Shown: positions 1 to 14,897, counted from the stretch's first letter. The stretch is 64,000 nt of DNA from Ficedula albicollis (GCF_000247815.1 NC_021684.1:14074558-14138557); one strand, 5' to 3'. Notes: a model not told the origin generated them from the letters alone. Program-made: numbers and translations.

Positions 1-3000
1 AGTTAATGAGTTACATTATGTTAAAAGTGACAAAACTGACTAGTTTTTATTTTCAGTGCAACCAAGGTACCTCTGATATAACATTCAAGGAGATTTAACT
101 GCTTTGGCCACACGCCTGCATATTCCTCACCTCGCTGGATTGCTTTTAAGATTATAAAGAATCTTGGGGTGATTTTCATCACCACAGTAAATAACTGAAA
201 CCCACAATTTTCTCTGAGCATTACAGACACTAAGGTCTGTAGTTAATGGTCTGATCTTGAATTTGGAACTGTCGAGACTAAAGGAGCACCTTGAATAACC
301 AGTGAGATTCACCATGACTTTGATCTTTAAGAACCAAGCACACGTGGCTTAGTTGCCATGAGGTGAGCCAGTCTACAGGAGCAAGGGACCAGCACAACCA
401 TTAGTCCATGTTTATATGGTTTGGTTCTTGGGGACTGCTTTCCTGAGCAGGTTCTCTATGGGTCCTCTGCCATCATGTCCAGGTACTGTAATGCTCTGTG
501 TTTGTGCCTACCTGGGAGTTTGAATTTGTGACAAGAGGGACCTCGGGGGGGACATGCCTTTCCCATGGTCTGGCAACATTCAGCATCTAATGGCAGGGAT
601 GAGGCTGGAGTTGGTGATTTCTTCCTCCCCTCATCTTTTGCTCTAGGAAGCTAATGGCTGGGCAGCCAGTTGTTTTGCACCAGCTCTGTTAGCTTGTCAC
701 TTTCTGGGTTGTGTGAGCACTCTGAAAATAGGTGCATTTTTTTCATGAAATTACAATAAATAGGTTGGCACAGTGTTGTTAACACAAAATAGATTGTTGT
801 ATATCCTCCAAAGGTTACAGGGATGAGATATAGCTGTTCCAGAAATACAGCCGTGGATGTTCCTGGCCCCTTTTTTGACAAAGGTGAACAGTGATGATGT
901 GCCTGGTCCACTGCACATTCTGAACTAGTGACATAAAAATAAAATGAGTTGAAGTCATAATACTTGAGTGAAAGCAAAACCTGTTGTTTATTCAGCTAGT
1001 AAATATAGTACCACTTTATACAGTGTCAGTCATGCAAAAGTGCTGAGGAGCTGAGTGCATGGAGTGCTTTCCAGCCAGACAGTCTTGCATACAGGTATAG
1101 AAGAGTGTAAGGTTAGCATAACAAATTTATTTTATGCAGATTCTTCTGTGTACCTCCTGGTTTCACCTCAATGCTTTCCACATTACATTAGGCAATGTGA
1201 CCAATGGCTGTCACATGTTGACTCTTGTCTGCCCTCCCTGTTCCTGGTTTGGGTGTTGTAGAAAAAGGCATGGTCACGAAAATGTTTCTTTTACTTGCTG
1301 CAAGGTGATATGGTTTGTGATGGTCTTCAGCTCTGCAGGGTAAGTTTGGGCATGTTTGTCGGTGTGAATTTTTGCGATTTGTTTCCTCTGTCACACTCCA
1401 TTAAGTCTGTGGGCAGTATTGCTAATCTGGAAAACAGTGCAGCATTCATTATGTAAGCCTTTCTTATTTTGGAGGAAAATGTGCCCAGAACAATTTGCAT
1501 AATGTTCAAAATAATTTTCAGAATTCCCTGATGAATAGGGAATTTCAGATCAACACAAAGTAGCGGTCCATTGGCAAATGTGCCATCCTGAAGAGTTTGG
1601 GACCAAAGAGGAATGTGTTTCTTCTCAGCTATCAAAGCTATCTCAGGTCACAGAACTGTGACCAGTAGTGTAACCTGCAGATATACTGGAGGAAAACATT
1701 CTCACTCTATACCAGTCCTCTGAGTGTTTCCTTAGCGAAGCCCCAAAAATGGTGGCATTTGATAAACAAAACGTTTTCTGGGAAAGGCTGTTTTAGGTCA
1801 GTGCATTTGGATCCAGTTAGTTAACCAGTGTGAATGTTACCAGCCTTTTGCTTTGCAGTTACTCTCCTCTCCCTTCTCTTGTTTTAATTTGAAAGAGGCA
1901 ATGAAGAGAGAGGCATTGTTTTCAATCATCAGAATACAAGATGGTGAAATATTTCAGCTAATTTGAAATAGGGCTAATTTTTCACTTACAACTGAAAACT
2001 CCAGATTTTCTTTTGTGTCAGAGTTTAACAAGAAGACTTTTCTTTTATTCCATTATCTCATTGCTTCCTCCTATTGGCAAAAATAGATTTAAAACAGTTC
2101 TCTTGAGGACTGCTTGTATGCTTGTAATAAAAGCATATGCATAAGACCTTTGCTGAATCAGAGCCCATGAGCTGAGCATAATTTTTAAGTTGACCCTGGA
2201 GCTATTTTAAAAAACCATACAGATGATGTTTAAAGATCTTATTTCTGAAATACACCATCCAGGTTAAATACTGTTCAGCTATGTAATTGTAGCAACTGGT
2301 GAGTTGATAATAAACCCTTGTTTATATAAACCCTTGTACAGTGATACTTTTTAAGAAGACGAAACTTTCAGAGATCCAAGCTCTACAGTGGATCATACTG
2401 TTAAATCAGGCAGATCATCTTTTAACAAGAGGGCTCACCCCTGTTGCAATACTAATTTATGTTAAGTTTTGAAAAGTTAGAGGTTCTCAGTACAGACATT
2501 CTAAGCCAAGAATATATTTGTAAATCATTAATCCGATACTGTAATTATCAGTGACTTTGGCAGTGTCTGACTTTTTGGACAAGATGATCTCTGTTAAAAT
2601 TGCCTCCTTTCTTCTCTGGCCTGTCCTCTGTGGCTCAGGACTGTGTACTCTGTCACATCATATCTTGTGTTCCTGCACCTCCTGGGCTGCTTTCAAGCAG
2701 CTCTGGTAGAGGGATTGCTAATTATTTTTTGCTTTAATACTGTACATTGCTCTTCAGGGACAATCAGAATTCTTATATTGAAGTCCATGCAGTTCAAGGA
2801 TCTGGGTCTGCAGGGAATCCTTACTACTTTCACATGTTGTCCCATCAAGCAGAGCTGTATTTACAAAACATTACCTGCTTTAGTAAAGGTGTGGGCATGG
2901 AAACTCAGGAGGAAAAGGTGTTTCATTTCCTTGTTTCAGGAATTGCCCCATGTGCAACAGTACTTGCCCATTTTATTTTGCTGCAGATTACATCAAATGT

Positions 3001-6000
3001 TGTTTCTTTATTTTTTTTTTAACACTCAAAAGCACCCTTTAACCTTTCTATCTCATTAAATGGGCTGCATGCCTTACAACACTTAAATAAGCATCCCATG
3101 TGAGGGGCCCTTGACATCAGAGTTTTCTTTCACAGATGCCTGATTACTTTCCCAAAGGTGTCTGATTACTCTTTGCTGGAGTCTCAAATGATGCTGTTTC
3201 CCATCAGTGGGATTTCGCCTCAGAGTACCATCTGTAATTATGATCCTAGACTAACTTAAATAATGAGCAGTCATAAATTCACTCCAGTAAAACTTAGCTT
3301 TGGACTCTAAATTAACAGCTAGGACATTTCTCTAATACTGTACAGGTGATGATTTTCCTTACTGTTCCTCAGTTTCATTACTGTTTTTTGGGGTTTTTTT
3401 TTTGTGTGGTAGTAATTCACAGTTTGGAAGTCCTTTTGACTTTATGCCACTAAAACATGGATAGAAGATACCTGGATTTTTCTGCCTGCATGCTTTGTGC
3501 TGGAGGCATGGCTCAGGCCAATGGCCTGTGGCCAAAGACTGCACTGCTCAAGCAAAGCAGTTCAGCTCTTACTCACCATTTGATGGCTCTTGATGTCAGA
3601 AATGAGACTACAGCCTTCTGTAAAGGTGTTACCTTTCTGCACAGCATTGGGGTGCACCTCCTGTGCAGCAGCATCCAGAGGTCCAGAGATTCAGTGCTCT
3701 GACATCAACACTTTGAGGCAGATAGTCTATAGCATTGGCAGCAGTGTTTCTGAATGAGAACAAGTGATTTGTCTCATTGATAGCCTCTGTTATTGCTCCC
3801 ACTAATTTGGTTTTGCTTTCTAAATGCCCATGTTTTATGAAAACTGTCTCAAAACAACTTTGCAGTCTTTTCATGCCCTCAGGTTCTCTCTGGGAGTCCA
3901 GAAGGAGTCTTAGGCAGAGAAGTTCTACTCTTGTAGAATGTAATATTTTTGTTTTAGTCAAACCTAAATTACTAAAAATACTCCATAGTAGTATGTAACA
4001 TATCCAAAAAAACAACAAAGTGAAGGTAAATTTTAAATGATTCATTATTGAAAATTTAAATCAGGATGACTAAAGCAAAATTTAGCTATTTATTTTCTTT
4101 AAATGTCTCAGGGGGAATGGAAATAAGCAAGAACCTTTTAAAGTTAATTTATGGTATGTTTACTATTAGCATTGATTCTTTTTGCCCTTTGCAAGAATCT
4201 TGGAAGATTTCTTCATGGATTAACAACTCCCTCCTCATTTCCTTGGGCAACTAGGCATTTCCTATTTGCTTTTTGGTTTCATTTTGCTATGAAAGTTATC
4301 ATTTCCAAATTCTAGGTCAGCACCCTGCTAGGTGTGGTACAAATGAATTCATGTCTCATCATTAGGGCTTCTGTTGGTGTAGCAGCCTGGCTTGGAGCAA
4401 AAGGTCACACTTGAGGGTGGTGACACTGTCCTGCTCATTGCTTACCTGCATTTTTGCACTACAGACCTGCCCATCTGCCACTGCCTTAGTGCTCCAAGTA
4501 AAGGCACTCACCTGCAGCTGCAAGAGTCTCTTTTTGAGCCTCAAGTGGCTGCTGAATGCACATTTTAGGCAGAAATCAGTGTGTTTCTTCTGCATATTTC
4601 ATCCCTTCCACCTCATCCCTGTCTTGCTCTGCAGTGCTGGCTGGATCCTCATGTATGCAGTTGTCTGGGAGACTGTCCTGCAAAAGCAGGAAAGAACAGG
4701 CTTCTGCCTTCCAGAGAGTTTAAGATCAGGTAGAACACAAAGCTTTTCATTTAAAAAACTGACCCATTTTGAGGGGGAATCAGATGTGGTACTTATACCT
4801 GACATAGACCTCATGCTTCCCTTGCAGTGGCTGTGTTCTGCAGGGTTCTGTTTTACACCTGTAGTGACTTCTGTGTGGTTGTAATGTGAGGAGTTCATGT
4901 GTCTGGACCTGAATGTAGTAAACAACTTATCAATAGATTTATTAATAAGCCATAAGTCACTGCTTACACTTCTCCAGAGATACAAAGGGTCTAAACTAAC
5001 AGAGCAAGAGGAATGCAGTGTGAAAGTGTAGGTTTGGTCTGGGTTCACAGCTGCCACTAAAGCTGGAAGAGCTGAGCTTTATGATTTATTCCATTTACAC
5101 CTGGAGGGAATTCCTTTCTGCACTGCCTACCTGCTGGCCCAGCTGTTCAGCCCACAGAAGTACTAATTTTAGTTTGAGCCATGAGTGCCTGCAGCTCATC
5201 CTTTATGTTGGAAAAAGCCTCCAGAAGCTATGAAAGGAAAGCTGCTTTCGTAATCTGATTTTGGGCATCCCACAGGCAGGTATTGGGAGGCTCTAGCAGC
5301 CCTATTGGCATATTCTTCTCATGCTCCTCAGGCCAAACAGCCCTCACCAGAACATTGGAAAGGTCAGCTTGGCTAACACGGCAAACATTTTCCTTCTGGC
5401 AGGAAATCCTTCTTTCTCCTCATTGATACCATTTGTGCCACTGAATGTGATCACACATGTGGCACAAAAACACAGTGTAAATAAGGGCACAGGTGTTCAT
5501 TTGAAACACAAGTCACCCTCTGTGTGCACACGTGGATGTGTGCAGTACAAACACAAAACTTGCAGGGCAGGTCCTTGTTGGACATCAGTTTAGCCCAGCA
5601 TGGCATCTGATGGGGCAGAGCTGATCTGCACTGCTGAGGACTCAGACCACAGCTGTAGAAACAGTATTTGTGAGATACGTGGCATACTTAGGTGCAAACA
5701 CCATGCCTTTCAGTAAAACAGGATATGTTGCTGTGATGCCACAGAAATTTAGGTGCTACAAAGCCATACAAGTATTAATCCAAATGCTGGTTGTGTGTAC
5801 TTTGGGAAATGGGCCAGCAACAGAGGGGCAAACCCCAGCTTGTCCCTCTGTCAGAGGGACCCATGTGCCCATTTGCTCGTGAGGTTATTTCACAGGGCTC
5901 ATAAAACAAGTGTGGGGTCTGTCCCTCACACCTCAAGAAACAACCCTGTCTGTTTGAAGCATAGTGGAAGGTATGAGCAGGGAAGATAAATAGTCTGTCT

Positions 6001-9000
6001 CCTAGCTACATTCTGCCTGTGGATTGAAGTAGATCAACACAAATATTTGTGTGTACAGCATGCTCTGGAGCCTGCCAATGCCTGCTGGCAAAGTGCAGGC
6101 AAAGGTAAAGGAAAAATGTGTGCTACTCTTTAAAGCAATTATCCTTATGTATTAATAATGTCATTTATAAACACTCTGAGAAGTCAACAATGTACACTAA
6201 AGCAAAGCCAAAAAACTGCAAACGTTTAGTAAAAGAAGGGGGGAAATGTTATGAGTATGCCTCTTAGCACTTTCTGATGTATTAAAGCCTGTGTTGTCTC
6301 TGCATATGATCTTTGTGGTTTATTTGTTATCCTTTGGGAGCACATCCCTGTGGGATTCAATCTGACAGCCCAAAGCATGCTCTTGTTTATTATGGATCGA
6401 GTCTCTTCCCAAGCACCTCCACTGAGTCACACCAGTTCAGTGTAGCTGAATCTGCCCCTGTATCACTCCCCTCACCACTGAAAGCAAGTGTGAGTTTTCT
6501 CATTGCAGTATAACCCATATTTTTGCATTTCAGGGTTTATTTGACATTTTGAGGATCTAATAATGAGAAGAAATACACATGTGTGTGTATATAGGTATGG
6601 ATGTAGTTGAAAATATTTTTCTTCCCTTTTCTGTTGGTGGCATTGCTTTTCTCTTGTCTGCAGTCGGGTTCCTGGGGGTGACAGGGCTGAATGGACTTGG
6701 TGCAGTGTTTTGGCAGTAGCACAGGCACTGATCACAGCTTTCAGGTGCTCTGAAATCATCTGGGATGCCTGTGGCTGAATCGGGTGTCATTACAGCAGCA
6801 AGTGGTGCATCTGTCCTGCTGGACTGGCCCTTCCAGCCTCCTTCCCAGGACTGGGGCTGAGAGGAAGGAAACATCCTCTCTCCCCCAAAAACTTTGCCAT
6901 CAACTTGTTTGCCCCTATGGCGAAGAAAGAAATGAAACCCCCATACTGACCTCTCCATTTCTCTTCTACTGAGCATGGGGTAAGAAATGGCCCAGCTGCC
7001 TTCCTGTGTGCTCCTGCTTTGTAAGGGAGAGACACTGTTCCCTGCCACTCATCCTGCTGAATGAATCATCCTGCATATTCAGACTAGTAAGAAAAAGTGA
7101 GGCCTCTCTCTCCTCACAGCCAGGAGCTGCCTCCCAGAGCAAGACAAAACCCTTGTCCCTGTCTTTCAGTAACCACTGAGCAGCTCTGAGCCAGTAACAT
7201 GCTTTGGGCACATCCTGATGCTGATGTTTCCCCTTCCATATATGAATTGCTTTAGAAGATCTCTGCCCATGCCACCACGAGGGATTCAGGATCTCACTGT
7301 CACGTTGCTTTTCTGTGCTGAAAATTGTCAGGGCTTCAGCACACAACGTGTATCCCACGGCACCAAGGAGAGGAACAGCAGTTTTGCATTGCTGAGACAT
7401 TCAGCAGGAGGTAGAGAGTGGGATTTTTCAAAGGAGGGCATAGCGCAGCTAGAAATAACTGCCTTTAAAGTGGTGACATTTTTATGCATGGACAAGCTAA
7501 CTTAGAACATTTTTAGAGGATTTTATAAATCCCGCTGAGCCTAGTGCAACTAGATTCATCATATGAAGACCTGTTTTACAGAGAGAAAGTATACAAGCCA
7601 TAACTGTATATATAGTTCTTGTGCTCTCACAAAGTTTCCCTAAATAGTCTTTTCATAACCGCAGGTAGCATATGCAAAAAGCACGATGAAACCCAGAAAG
7701 TTTGGCTGGTGTTGCATTTCTGTCTTTGAACAGAAGAGGCTGCTTTTAAGGAACAATATTAATTTAAAAAAGCTGCACTATTTTCTTACATGCCATTTCT
7801 GCATTCATGGGCGTGTCTTAGTATCAGCAATTAATTTTTGCAAAGCAACAAGCCCCTTTTTTTGTCTTTCAACTCACTAAAATGGAGCTGCCAGGAGCTT
7901 TTGGATTAAGCTTTATCAGCCTTTCAGTTAGGAAAGCCTCATGGAGGTTACGTAGCCAAATACAACATACAAATCAAATTATGGGAGAGATGAATGCAGA
8001 GTTGTTAAATTAATTTTGTTTGTTCCAGCCCACTGGAATGTTTTTAACATGAAGAAAATAATTCTCTGCTGTATGGCTGGCCTGCCCAGTGCTTATGGCT
8101 GCATCAGCATGCTGCATTCGTCTGCCAGTGGCAAACAGGTTTTGTCCAGGCTTGAGTGAGCCCTGGAAGATGAGGCTGGCCAAGATGCTGGATTGCCCCT
8201 GCCTTCCCCAGCTGATCTGCAGAGAAAAGCCTGGGTTAAGCTGCTGGGCAGCCCCACACATGGCCAGCAGCTGAGAGAGCCACTGAGGCTGGGTCAGAGG
8301 GGCTTCCTCCAGGTGCGCCTGTGCAGTGCTTGTGCCTCTGCAGACCTCTCCCGAAGGCAGGAGCCACGTTCTCCCAGTTCAGGGCATCCCTGACAGGAAG
8401 GTGAGGGTGTTTTCTCCCTGTTTTGTCTGTGCCTGCAGTGGGGCATGACCATGGTACTGCCAAGGCTCTTGCCTGTTCAGTGCCTCTGAGATGTGGCCTG
8501 GCTGTCCCAGCTGGGGTTTCTGTCTCCACAAGTCTTGGCGTGGGGCTGCTAGCCCAGGACACGCTGGTTTGGTGTCCTGCCAGCCTGTGCAGGTATCTGC
8601 TCAGGATTGCACACACCGCAGAAAGACATCCTGAAAACCCCCACAATATTTCAATATCCCTCAGGACCTGAATTTTAAACAGAGCATTAGTAATAATATT
8701 TTCTAAAATTAGCCAAGATGCTATTTCAGTGTGGAATAATGCTGGTTGTTAGCTTGGGGTCTTTTTTTCCTCAAGAAATCATGAATTCACAGGGCCACCA
8801 GGAACACAATTAATCATGCTTCTTTGCAGAGGAAAAAGAGAAAAATCATAGTAATTTTCATAGAAAACACCGCAAGGTACTCCATCAATAACAGTCATTT
8901 TTCTCCTCAGTACACACTAATAGATTTGCTTACTGAAACCTGCTTGTCTTTACAGTACACAAAAAATGCAGTAATCCAAAATAGATATAACCAATATAAA

Positions 9001-12000
9001 CAGTAGGAAAAATACATGAAGAAGCAGTTATCTGCTCAGTTGAGCTGTGTAAGGCATTCATGTGGTGGTTCTTTTATGACAGCTGAACCATAAATAAAGA
9101 ACAGATAAGATTAAGAAAAAGCTGTTTATGTTACTTTGGAGGTTAATTTCAGGTGGAAACATTTTTCTGTCTCATTCACAACACCAAACCTTTGCCTGAA
9201 TTATTATGCACCTTTTAAATCAAAGCTTGCTGAAACCAAAAATCTCACCAACTTTGGAGGCAATTTTACTGGAGTTAGTGTGTGTTACTTATGGATGTAA
9301 GGAAAATGAATGTATGAGAGCACATGAATTGATGCCAACTGATGCCATTCCCTCATCCCCAGCTTCACTCCCAACCCAGATCAGAAATGTCCATTGCCAG
9401 TTGTAGGAAAACCTCTTACTGTTCTCAGCTTTTTAGGTGGGGGAACTAAACTTGAGTTCAGCTCTCATTAGGTCAGTAAGAGCTCTGCTTGAATACAAAT
9501 GACAATCCTGTCAAAATACAACATCTCCTACATGGATTCACATATATTGCCATTCTTTTCCTTAAATATTTCATAATTTAGTAAGTTTTTATGATTAAAC
9601 GTCACGAGTTTTATCTTTTTTTCTTTTCTTTGTTTTAAAGAGAAGACAGCTAGAGACTGCCTTTTTTTTTTCTCTTTTCTCTCTCTCTCTTTTTTTTTTT
9701 TTTAATTAAGCCTGATTTTGTTTAAAAAAAAGAAAAAGAAAAGCTTATTTGTCTTTAGTGTGTCCTGATTAAACTTCCACTTCCCTGTCCCAACCTCTTC
9801 CTGCATTTCTATCTCTTCTTCAGCTGCACATTTTGCAAAATCAGTAGAGGTCCTTCAGCCTGTGATTCTTTTAATCTTCTTTGAAAAATCCAAGGCACAG
9901 AGAGTATTGAAAGAAAAATTAGATCTCTGGGAAATGCCAGTTGTTTTATAGATGGTCATATCATTGCAGTTTTTCTCCTTGCCTTTCAGACATCCACTGT
10001 GCTATTATGTATCACTTTAATTAAATCACCAAATTGAATTATTGGATCAAATGTTTCTTTATTCCATTGTGTCCTAAGCAGGTTTAGTTAAATTAATAAA
10101 ACCATATGTTGCATTTTATTTAAAAATATTTCTTTTTTTGCCCATTCATAAGCTGTTTTTTAAAAACATGGTTGAACAGAAGAGGTTAGTTGATATTAAA
10201 TTACTTCAGGTTTTTCAGATACTGCTCTGTGCCTTGGAGTAAATTGTACCAAGTCATACTAAGTCATGAAAATTTTGTAATATTTACTGAGAAATTTCAG
10301 TATTGTAAATTCAGCCTCACTTTAGCTTGTCCTCAGTGAAGTCACTGGAGTCACTCAGGTGATCAGAAGTGTTCATGACCTTCTTGGATCAGGGTGCAGG
10401 GTCAGGGAGGGTCCCTGACTGTGAGCCTGTCAGTCTCCTGTTTGTCCTTGGGAAATACCCAATTCTCTGGCTCCCATGAGCTGTTCCAAATGACACAGAA
10501 TGGGGACATGGCAGCCCCCTCTCCCTGGGGTGCCTATGGGTCCTTGTGGAAAAGCAGCTGGCCAGAAATCCTTCAGAGGGCTGCTGCAATTAAGGTAGAT
10601 CTCTCTGTCTCTCAGGAAGGTTACCTGCTTGAATTATTTCTAAAACAATTTGATGCATGATTACTTTAAATATATAAATCTCTGCATGTCCTCCTGGAGG
10701 ACAAGGACTGGGTAAGAGCTTTAGGTCTGGGTAGTGCTTCACCCTGTCTCTGATAGGATTTGATTAGGTGGAGTGATAAAGGCTGGCCTGGCATTTTGAA
10801 GTGTAATTCTGTGATAACAAAGGGCGTCAAAGAGGGCAGTTATGATTTATTGGCACAGTTATCAATAAACAGTGATGTCAGGGAGAATTGATCTGACCAT
10901 CTCAGCGGAAAGAGGTGAGCATGGAGAGGCATACCAAGGATCAGGAAGCTCTGTAAATAGTGATAACAGAGATGGCTTTCAGCTCTCCCATCTCATCCAG
11001 GTCCTGGCCACCTTCATGCTGTGCTTTGGGGGACCAGGAGGAGCCAGAGGGAAGCTGTGGTGTGGCTTCTGACTTTGTGGCACTGACAGCAGAATGCTGT
11101 TTTGAGCCCTTCAGCTCTGTGTAAATAGAAATTCACATATATTTATCCAATGCTTTCAGGTACTGTAGGGTTTGTTTGTTTTGCTGGATCATCCTTCTGG
11201 GTTGAGCAGAAGGATCTACTGCAAAACTGCAGGGTGGTCACCCCTCCTGGCAAGAGCAAACATCAAAGATCTTTCCTGCCCAAGCGTATTTCTGCAGTTC
11301 ATGTTGTCTTGTTCAGCTAGCTACAAAATGTGAGTTATAACTGCACAAATGCATTTGACAGGTATTTTTCTATTGTACTGGTAATACTGATGTTTAAAGC
11401 ATTTACTCATTTAATTCAAGAACTGTAGCTATTTCAGTAATGTAACAGTGCTGCATGGCCAGCCTGCAAGTCCAGGCATAGGAATAGACATATTTCCCCT
11501 TCGGTGCTGCCAGGACTCCTTAGAAGTGAAATAATGGCCCAATATTCATGTGGTCACATACCTGCAGAGTGCAAACAAGCTCAATGTGTTTGATTTGAAA
11601 GAAAAGTCATACTGGGAAAAATAATTCTGCAAACAGTGTCAGCCTGATGGGCTGGGTGACACTTTGCCTTTTCCTGGCAGAAGAGACCAGCTCCTTTGCC
11701 ACGGCACATGTGCTTAGATATCATTGCAAGTGATTTTCCTTGGTTCAGGGTTTATACTGAAAAAAAGAATGTGAAAATCTGCCCTGCACTGGGTATTTTA
11801 AAAGTGATTTTTAAAGCTTGGAAAAAAATCTAAACTCTTTATAGCTGGGAAGGGGAAGATGCAGTTTTCCCACAGCATGTGAGTGCCATCTAGTGTTGTG
11901 CATCCCCAGCTAGACCTTTCCATGACAATTCCTGGAAAAGTGTTTCTTCAGCACTGCAGGGGGACTGTGCACACCCCACTCCTCGAGGGCTGCATTTGTG

Positions 12001-12793
12001 CCTGGGCTTGGTCTGCCCTGCAGAATTTGGGGTTTGGTACTGCTGGAAGGAGGAGCCATGTTTTTCCCAGAGGATAAGCTGTCCCTCTGCTGATGTCCCC
12101 ACTGACTAAAGCATGGCTGAGAAGTGACTTGTCCTCCCATGCTAGTTAGGAAGGCAGGGCTGCCTGGAGGTTCTTCTGCCTGCTCAGAGGAGGTGGCCAA
12201 GGCCATCAAAGAGCTAGTGTTCCCAGCCACTCTTCCCTGTGCTGGTGATACATTACTGACAAACTGTTGAGCATCTTTGAAGAAAGGTATATAGAAAGAG
12301 GAGTATAAAATAACCCTTAAAATGTATAGGTTAACAAGAGAACATTTACTGACCCAATTGTACCACATTTTCAGAGGTTTCAACTCTTTCCAGGGCCAGC
12401 AGAGCACATTGGGGTATTTACCCCTTAGCAGCAGGAGGGTGGGGATGAGGGAAGCTGTGGGTCAGGTCCACTGTGTTTCTTGATGTTCCCGTGCAGAGCT
12501 CTTAAGTCACCAAGTTAAAGTGTAGGTGCAAATGTCAGGACTGAGAATTAAGTGGAGAACTAAGCAGCCTGCCTGCAGAGAATGGATTCTCTCATTCGCT
12601 TTACTCAGGAGAGCAGAAAGCAGCTGCAGGTGGTATTAAATCCCATTGGTCTCAGTGGATTGCAGCCTAAGCTGTTACTGTAGGCCAGGGCATTAAAGAA
12701 AAAGCCTAGTTCTTAGAATGAGGTACTCTTTTTCCTGTTTGTTTTCTCTCAGTTATTTAGAAGAGCTTCATATTTTCTCCTTCTGTTTTTCAG
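1..12793 (+). other. PTPRG: PTPRG intron (3' part) upstream of FN3 exons
   Basis: This 12.8-kb stretch lies directly 5' of the first recognised PTPRG exon and ends in a normal acceptor (pyrimidine-rich tract, then CAG at 12791-12793). I searched for the exon that should precede FN3, encoding the linker after the carbonic-anhydrase-like domain, and did not see it, so the intron probably continues beyond the window. All open frames here are short, and none shows a domain or splice context I recognise. Visible contents are ordinary: a pyrimidine tract near 9.66 kb, a possible decayed CR1 tail near 10.75 kb, and otherwise unremarkable AT-rich DNA. The intron phase at the 3' end is 1. Confidence 0.75.
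9661..9741. repeat. Polypyrimidine/polypurine low-complexity tract
   Basis: A T/C-rich run (T-runs around a short CT repeat, about 9661-9706) is followed within 20 bases by an A-rich run interrupted by G (about 9725-9741). The two halves are roughly complementary and could fold back. It reads as simple low-complexity intronic sequence; no function is implied. Confidence 0.7.
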
Positions 12794-12978
12794 CTTGTAG
12801 CACTCCTCCAGTGAACATGAAAGTTCAGCCTGTGAACAGGACAGCGCTACTGGTAACCTGGAACCAACCAGAAACCATTTACCACCCTCCAATCATGAAT
12901 TACATGATCTCATATAGCTGGACTAAAAATGAAGATGAAAAGGAGAAGACTTTCACCAAGGATAGTGACAAGGACCTG
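12794..12978 (+). CDS. PTPRG: PTPRG exon: N-terminal half of FN3 domain
   Basis: This internal exon of receptor-type tyrosine phosphatase gamma is 185 nt long: 2 nt finish a split codon, then 61 full codons. The translation starts at [14 protein letters not shown] and runs through [15 protein letters not shown] and [16 protein letters not shown] to FTKDSDKDL. This is the first half of the single fibronectin type III domain, with the conserved FN3 tryptophan in VTWNQP and an N-glycosylation sequon (NRT). The match to the remembered human PTPRG protein is near-identical from ETIYHPP onward; PTPRZ1, the closest paralogue, differs clearly here. The acceptor is TTTTTCAG and the donor is CTG|GTAAAA. 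Reading continues open past the donor, but that part is intron. The exon begins after a phase-1 intron, as expected for an FN3 module boundary, and ends in phase 0. The product is a plasma-membrane receptor whose ectodomain binds contactins (family knowledge). Confidence 0.96.
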
Positions 12979-14897
12979 GTAAAAGCACAGCATCAACCCC
13001 AGACATATGTATCAAGTTATCCTTATATTGTTGTTTTCTTGGTAGAAGGAGGTAGAGGAGGAAAGCAGTTGTTACCTTATAGGCAGGCTTATGTTGGGCC
13101 CATGATGAATTGCTATTTAAATGTTCAGCATTAGTTGAGCATTGCCTAACAGGCTACTCAAACACTGGAGTGTGAATTTATAGTTTATGTGAGTGCATAA
13201 AGGACTGAATCTGCAGACACTTTTTCATGTAGTGTTGCTGAGAAGCAGCTGGCTTGGGAAGTGGTGAGGCTCTGAATACCTTTTGGCTTGTATTCAACTC
13301 AGGGATTTTCACATTAAAAGTCCGATCCCCCAAAATCTGTTCCTGGGCTCAGGCTTTTCACTGTGCGTAGCCCCTTGCAGACTTTGGAGCAGTTTCTGGC
13401 AGTAAGTGCTGCCAGAGGCAGGAGTTGCATAGTCAGGGCTTGAAGATTATTTTGGAGTGCCCCTACATCTGGCAGTGTGAGAAAAAGAGAGAAGAGCAAG
13501 ACAGTTCCAGCACAGATGGAAACACTGCTCTATCTCCTCCATTTAGAATTTCATCTGCTTGTCATTCTTGTCTAAGTGGCAGCAAGTATTGTACTGGTCC
13601 TTAACATTCTCTGCATATAAAACCAGAGCGACATGTTCAGGTTTGAAAGGCCTCCATTTATTGTTAATCAAAGAAAGCCTCTAGAATAATGAAATCAGTA
13701 ATTGTATATGCACATGAAAAATGCAGCAGCACAGTGTTATTCCTAATGACTGTTACCATATTTTTTTTTCAAATACACAGTCCTCTGGGCCCATTCAATC
13801 AGTTATACAATAATACTTCTCTTATTCCCTTATATGAAGCTTCTTTTACTTCATTTCCATTTATATTTCCAATTTCCCCACTAGACATTGTTATCTAGGT
13901 CACATTAGGGAACGATCTGCCTCATGAAATCAGAAAGGAATCCATTGAAAGGCACCCAAGGTTATGATGTATTGTAACCTCTCTTGTCATAATTTCACAC
14001 TCTTAAGGGAGGTTTTTTAATCAGGTATGAGGAGGAGAGCCTTAATCAGCAAAATTGAGGTGGGCACCATGAAAGCATCCTGTTTTATGTAAAAGAAATA
14101 ATTACAAGTGCAAAGGATGTGATGGAGTGATAGCTTGGAAATAAATTGCAGTGAGACCTTGTGCTGTTCAGCAGAGCTTTGGGTTAAGAAAGCAATGACA
14201 TCTTAGTCTATTTTAGGGGCAAGAGAAGAAGGAAACCCATTTTCAGAGGAAAATGCAGATTGTTTTCAGTGCTCTGGCAGATACAGTTGGGCTGTCCCAT
14301 CTTGAATCAGTGTTTTGCTGGAGAGATCACAAGTATTTCAAGTGACTCATGTAGCTACTCCTGTGAACTGATGTGATTGTGGACTAAGGCAACTCTCAGG
14401 TCTAGGAGTAAGCAGGGATATCCCAGCCCAGGATGCTCAGCCATCATGTTGCATAGCACACCAGCATCAAATTACCTTAGCCAGTTTGATGCAAAATAGT
14501 CAGTCTGAATATTCTGTGATGTTTCTGGGTTTATCCTGTCTTTGGGACATAGATCTCCACCTAAAAAAAATCTTATAATTGCTGTAAAGGCAAATTACTT
14601 GAGTTTTAAGTTTTTCTGAGGAGAGCAGAGACATTGAGGCATGAAGACTGTCATGAGAACAGATGTGAGATGTGTTCATTTCTTTCTCATGGGCAGAGTC
14701 AGCAGTGTCTGGGTGTATCCCTTCAGCCTTCAGCCTTGACCTCTCCAGGGAATCACTGAATATTTCTGTGTAGAAATATAGCTTGTCTTACATGACATAA
14801 ATGTTCTATGTTAGCACAATGCTTTATATATTTCAAACTGTTCTTGGACAGTACTTTGGGGGTAAAAAACTGAATAATATCTGTTTTTTTTAAACAG
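12979..14897 (+). other. PTPRG: PTPRG intron splitting the FN3 domain
   Basis: This is a 1.9-kb phase-0 intron between the two FN3-coding exons, with donor GTAAAA and an acceptor preceded by a T-run (TTTTTTTTAAACAG). I see no additional coding segment, RNA gene or recognisable repeat in it. Confidence 0.9.

Noticed and set aside
4411..4884. 157-codon open frame
   Set aside because: No recognisable domain, composition typical of intronic DNA and no supporting splice or promoter context.
10745..10835. Possible decayed CR1 tail (GATTTGATTAGGTGG ... AATTCTGTGATAAC)
   Set aside because: Only short stretches resemble the CR1 3' end; too degraded to call without an alignment.
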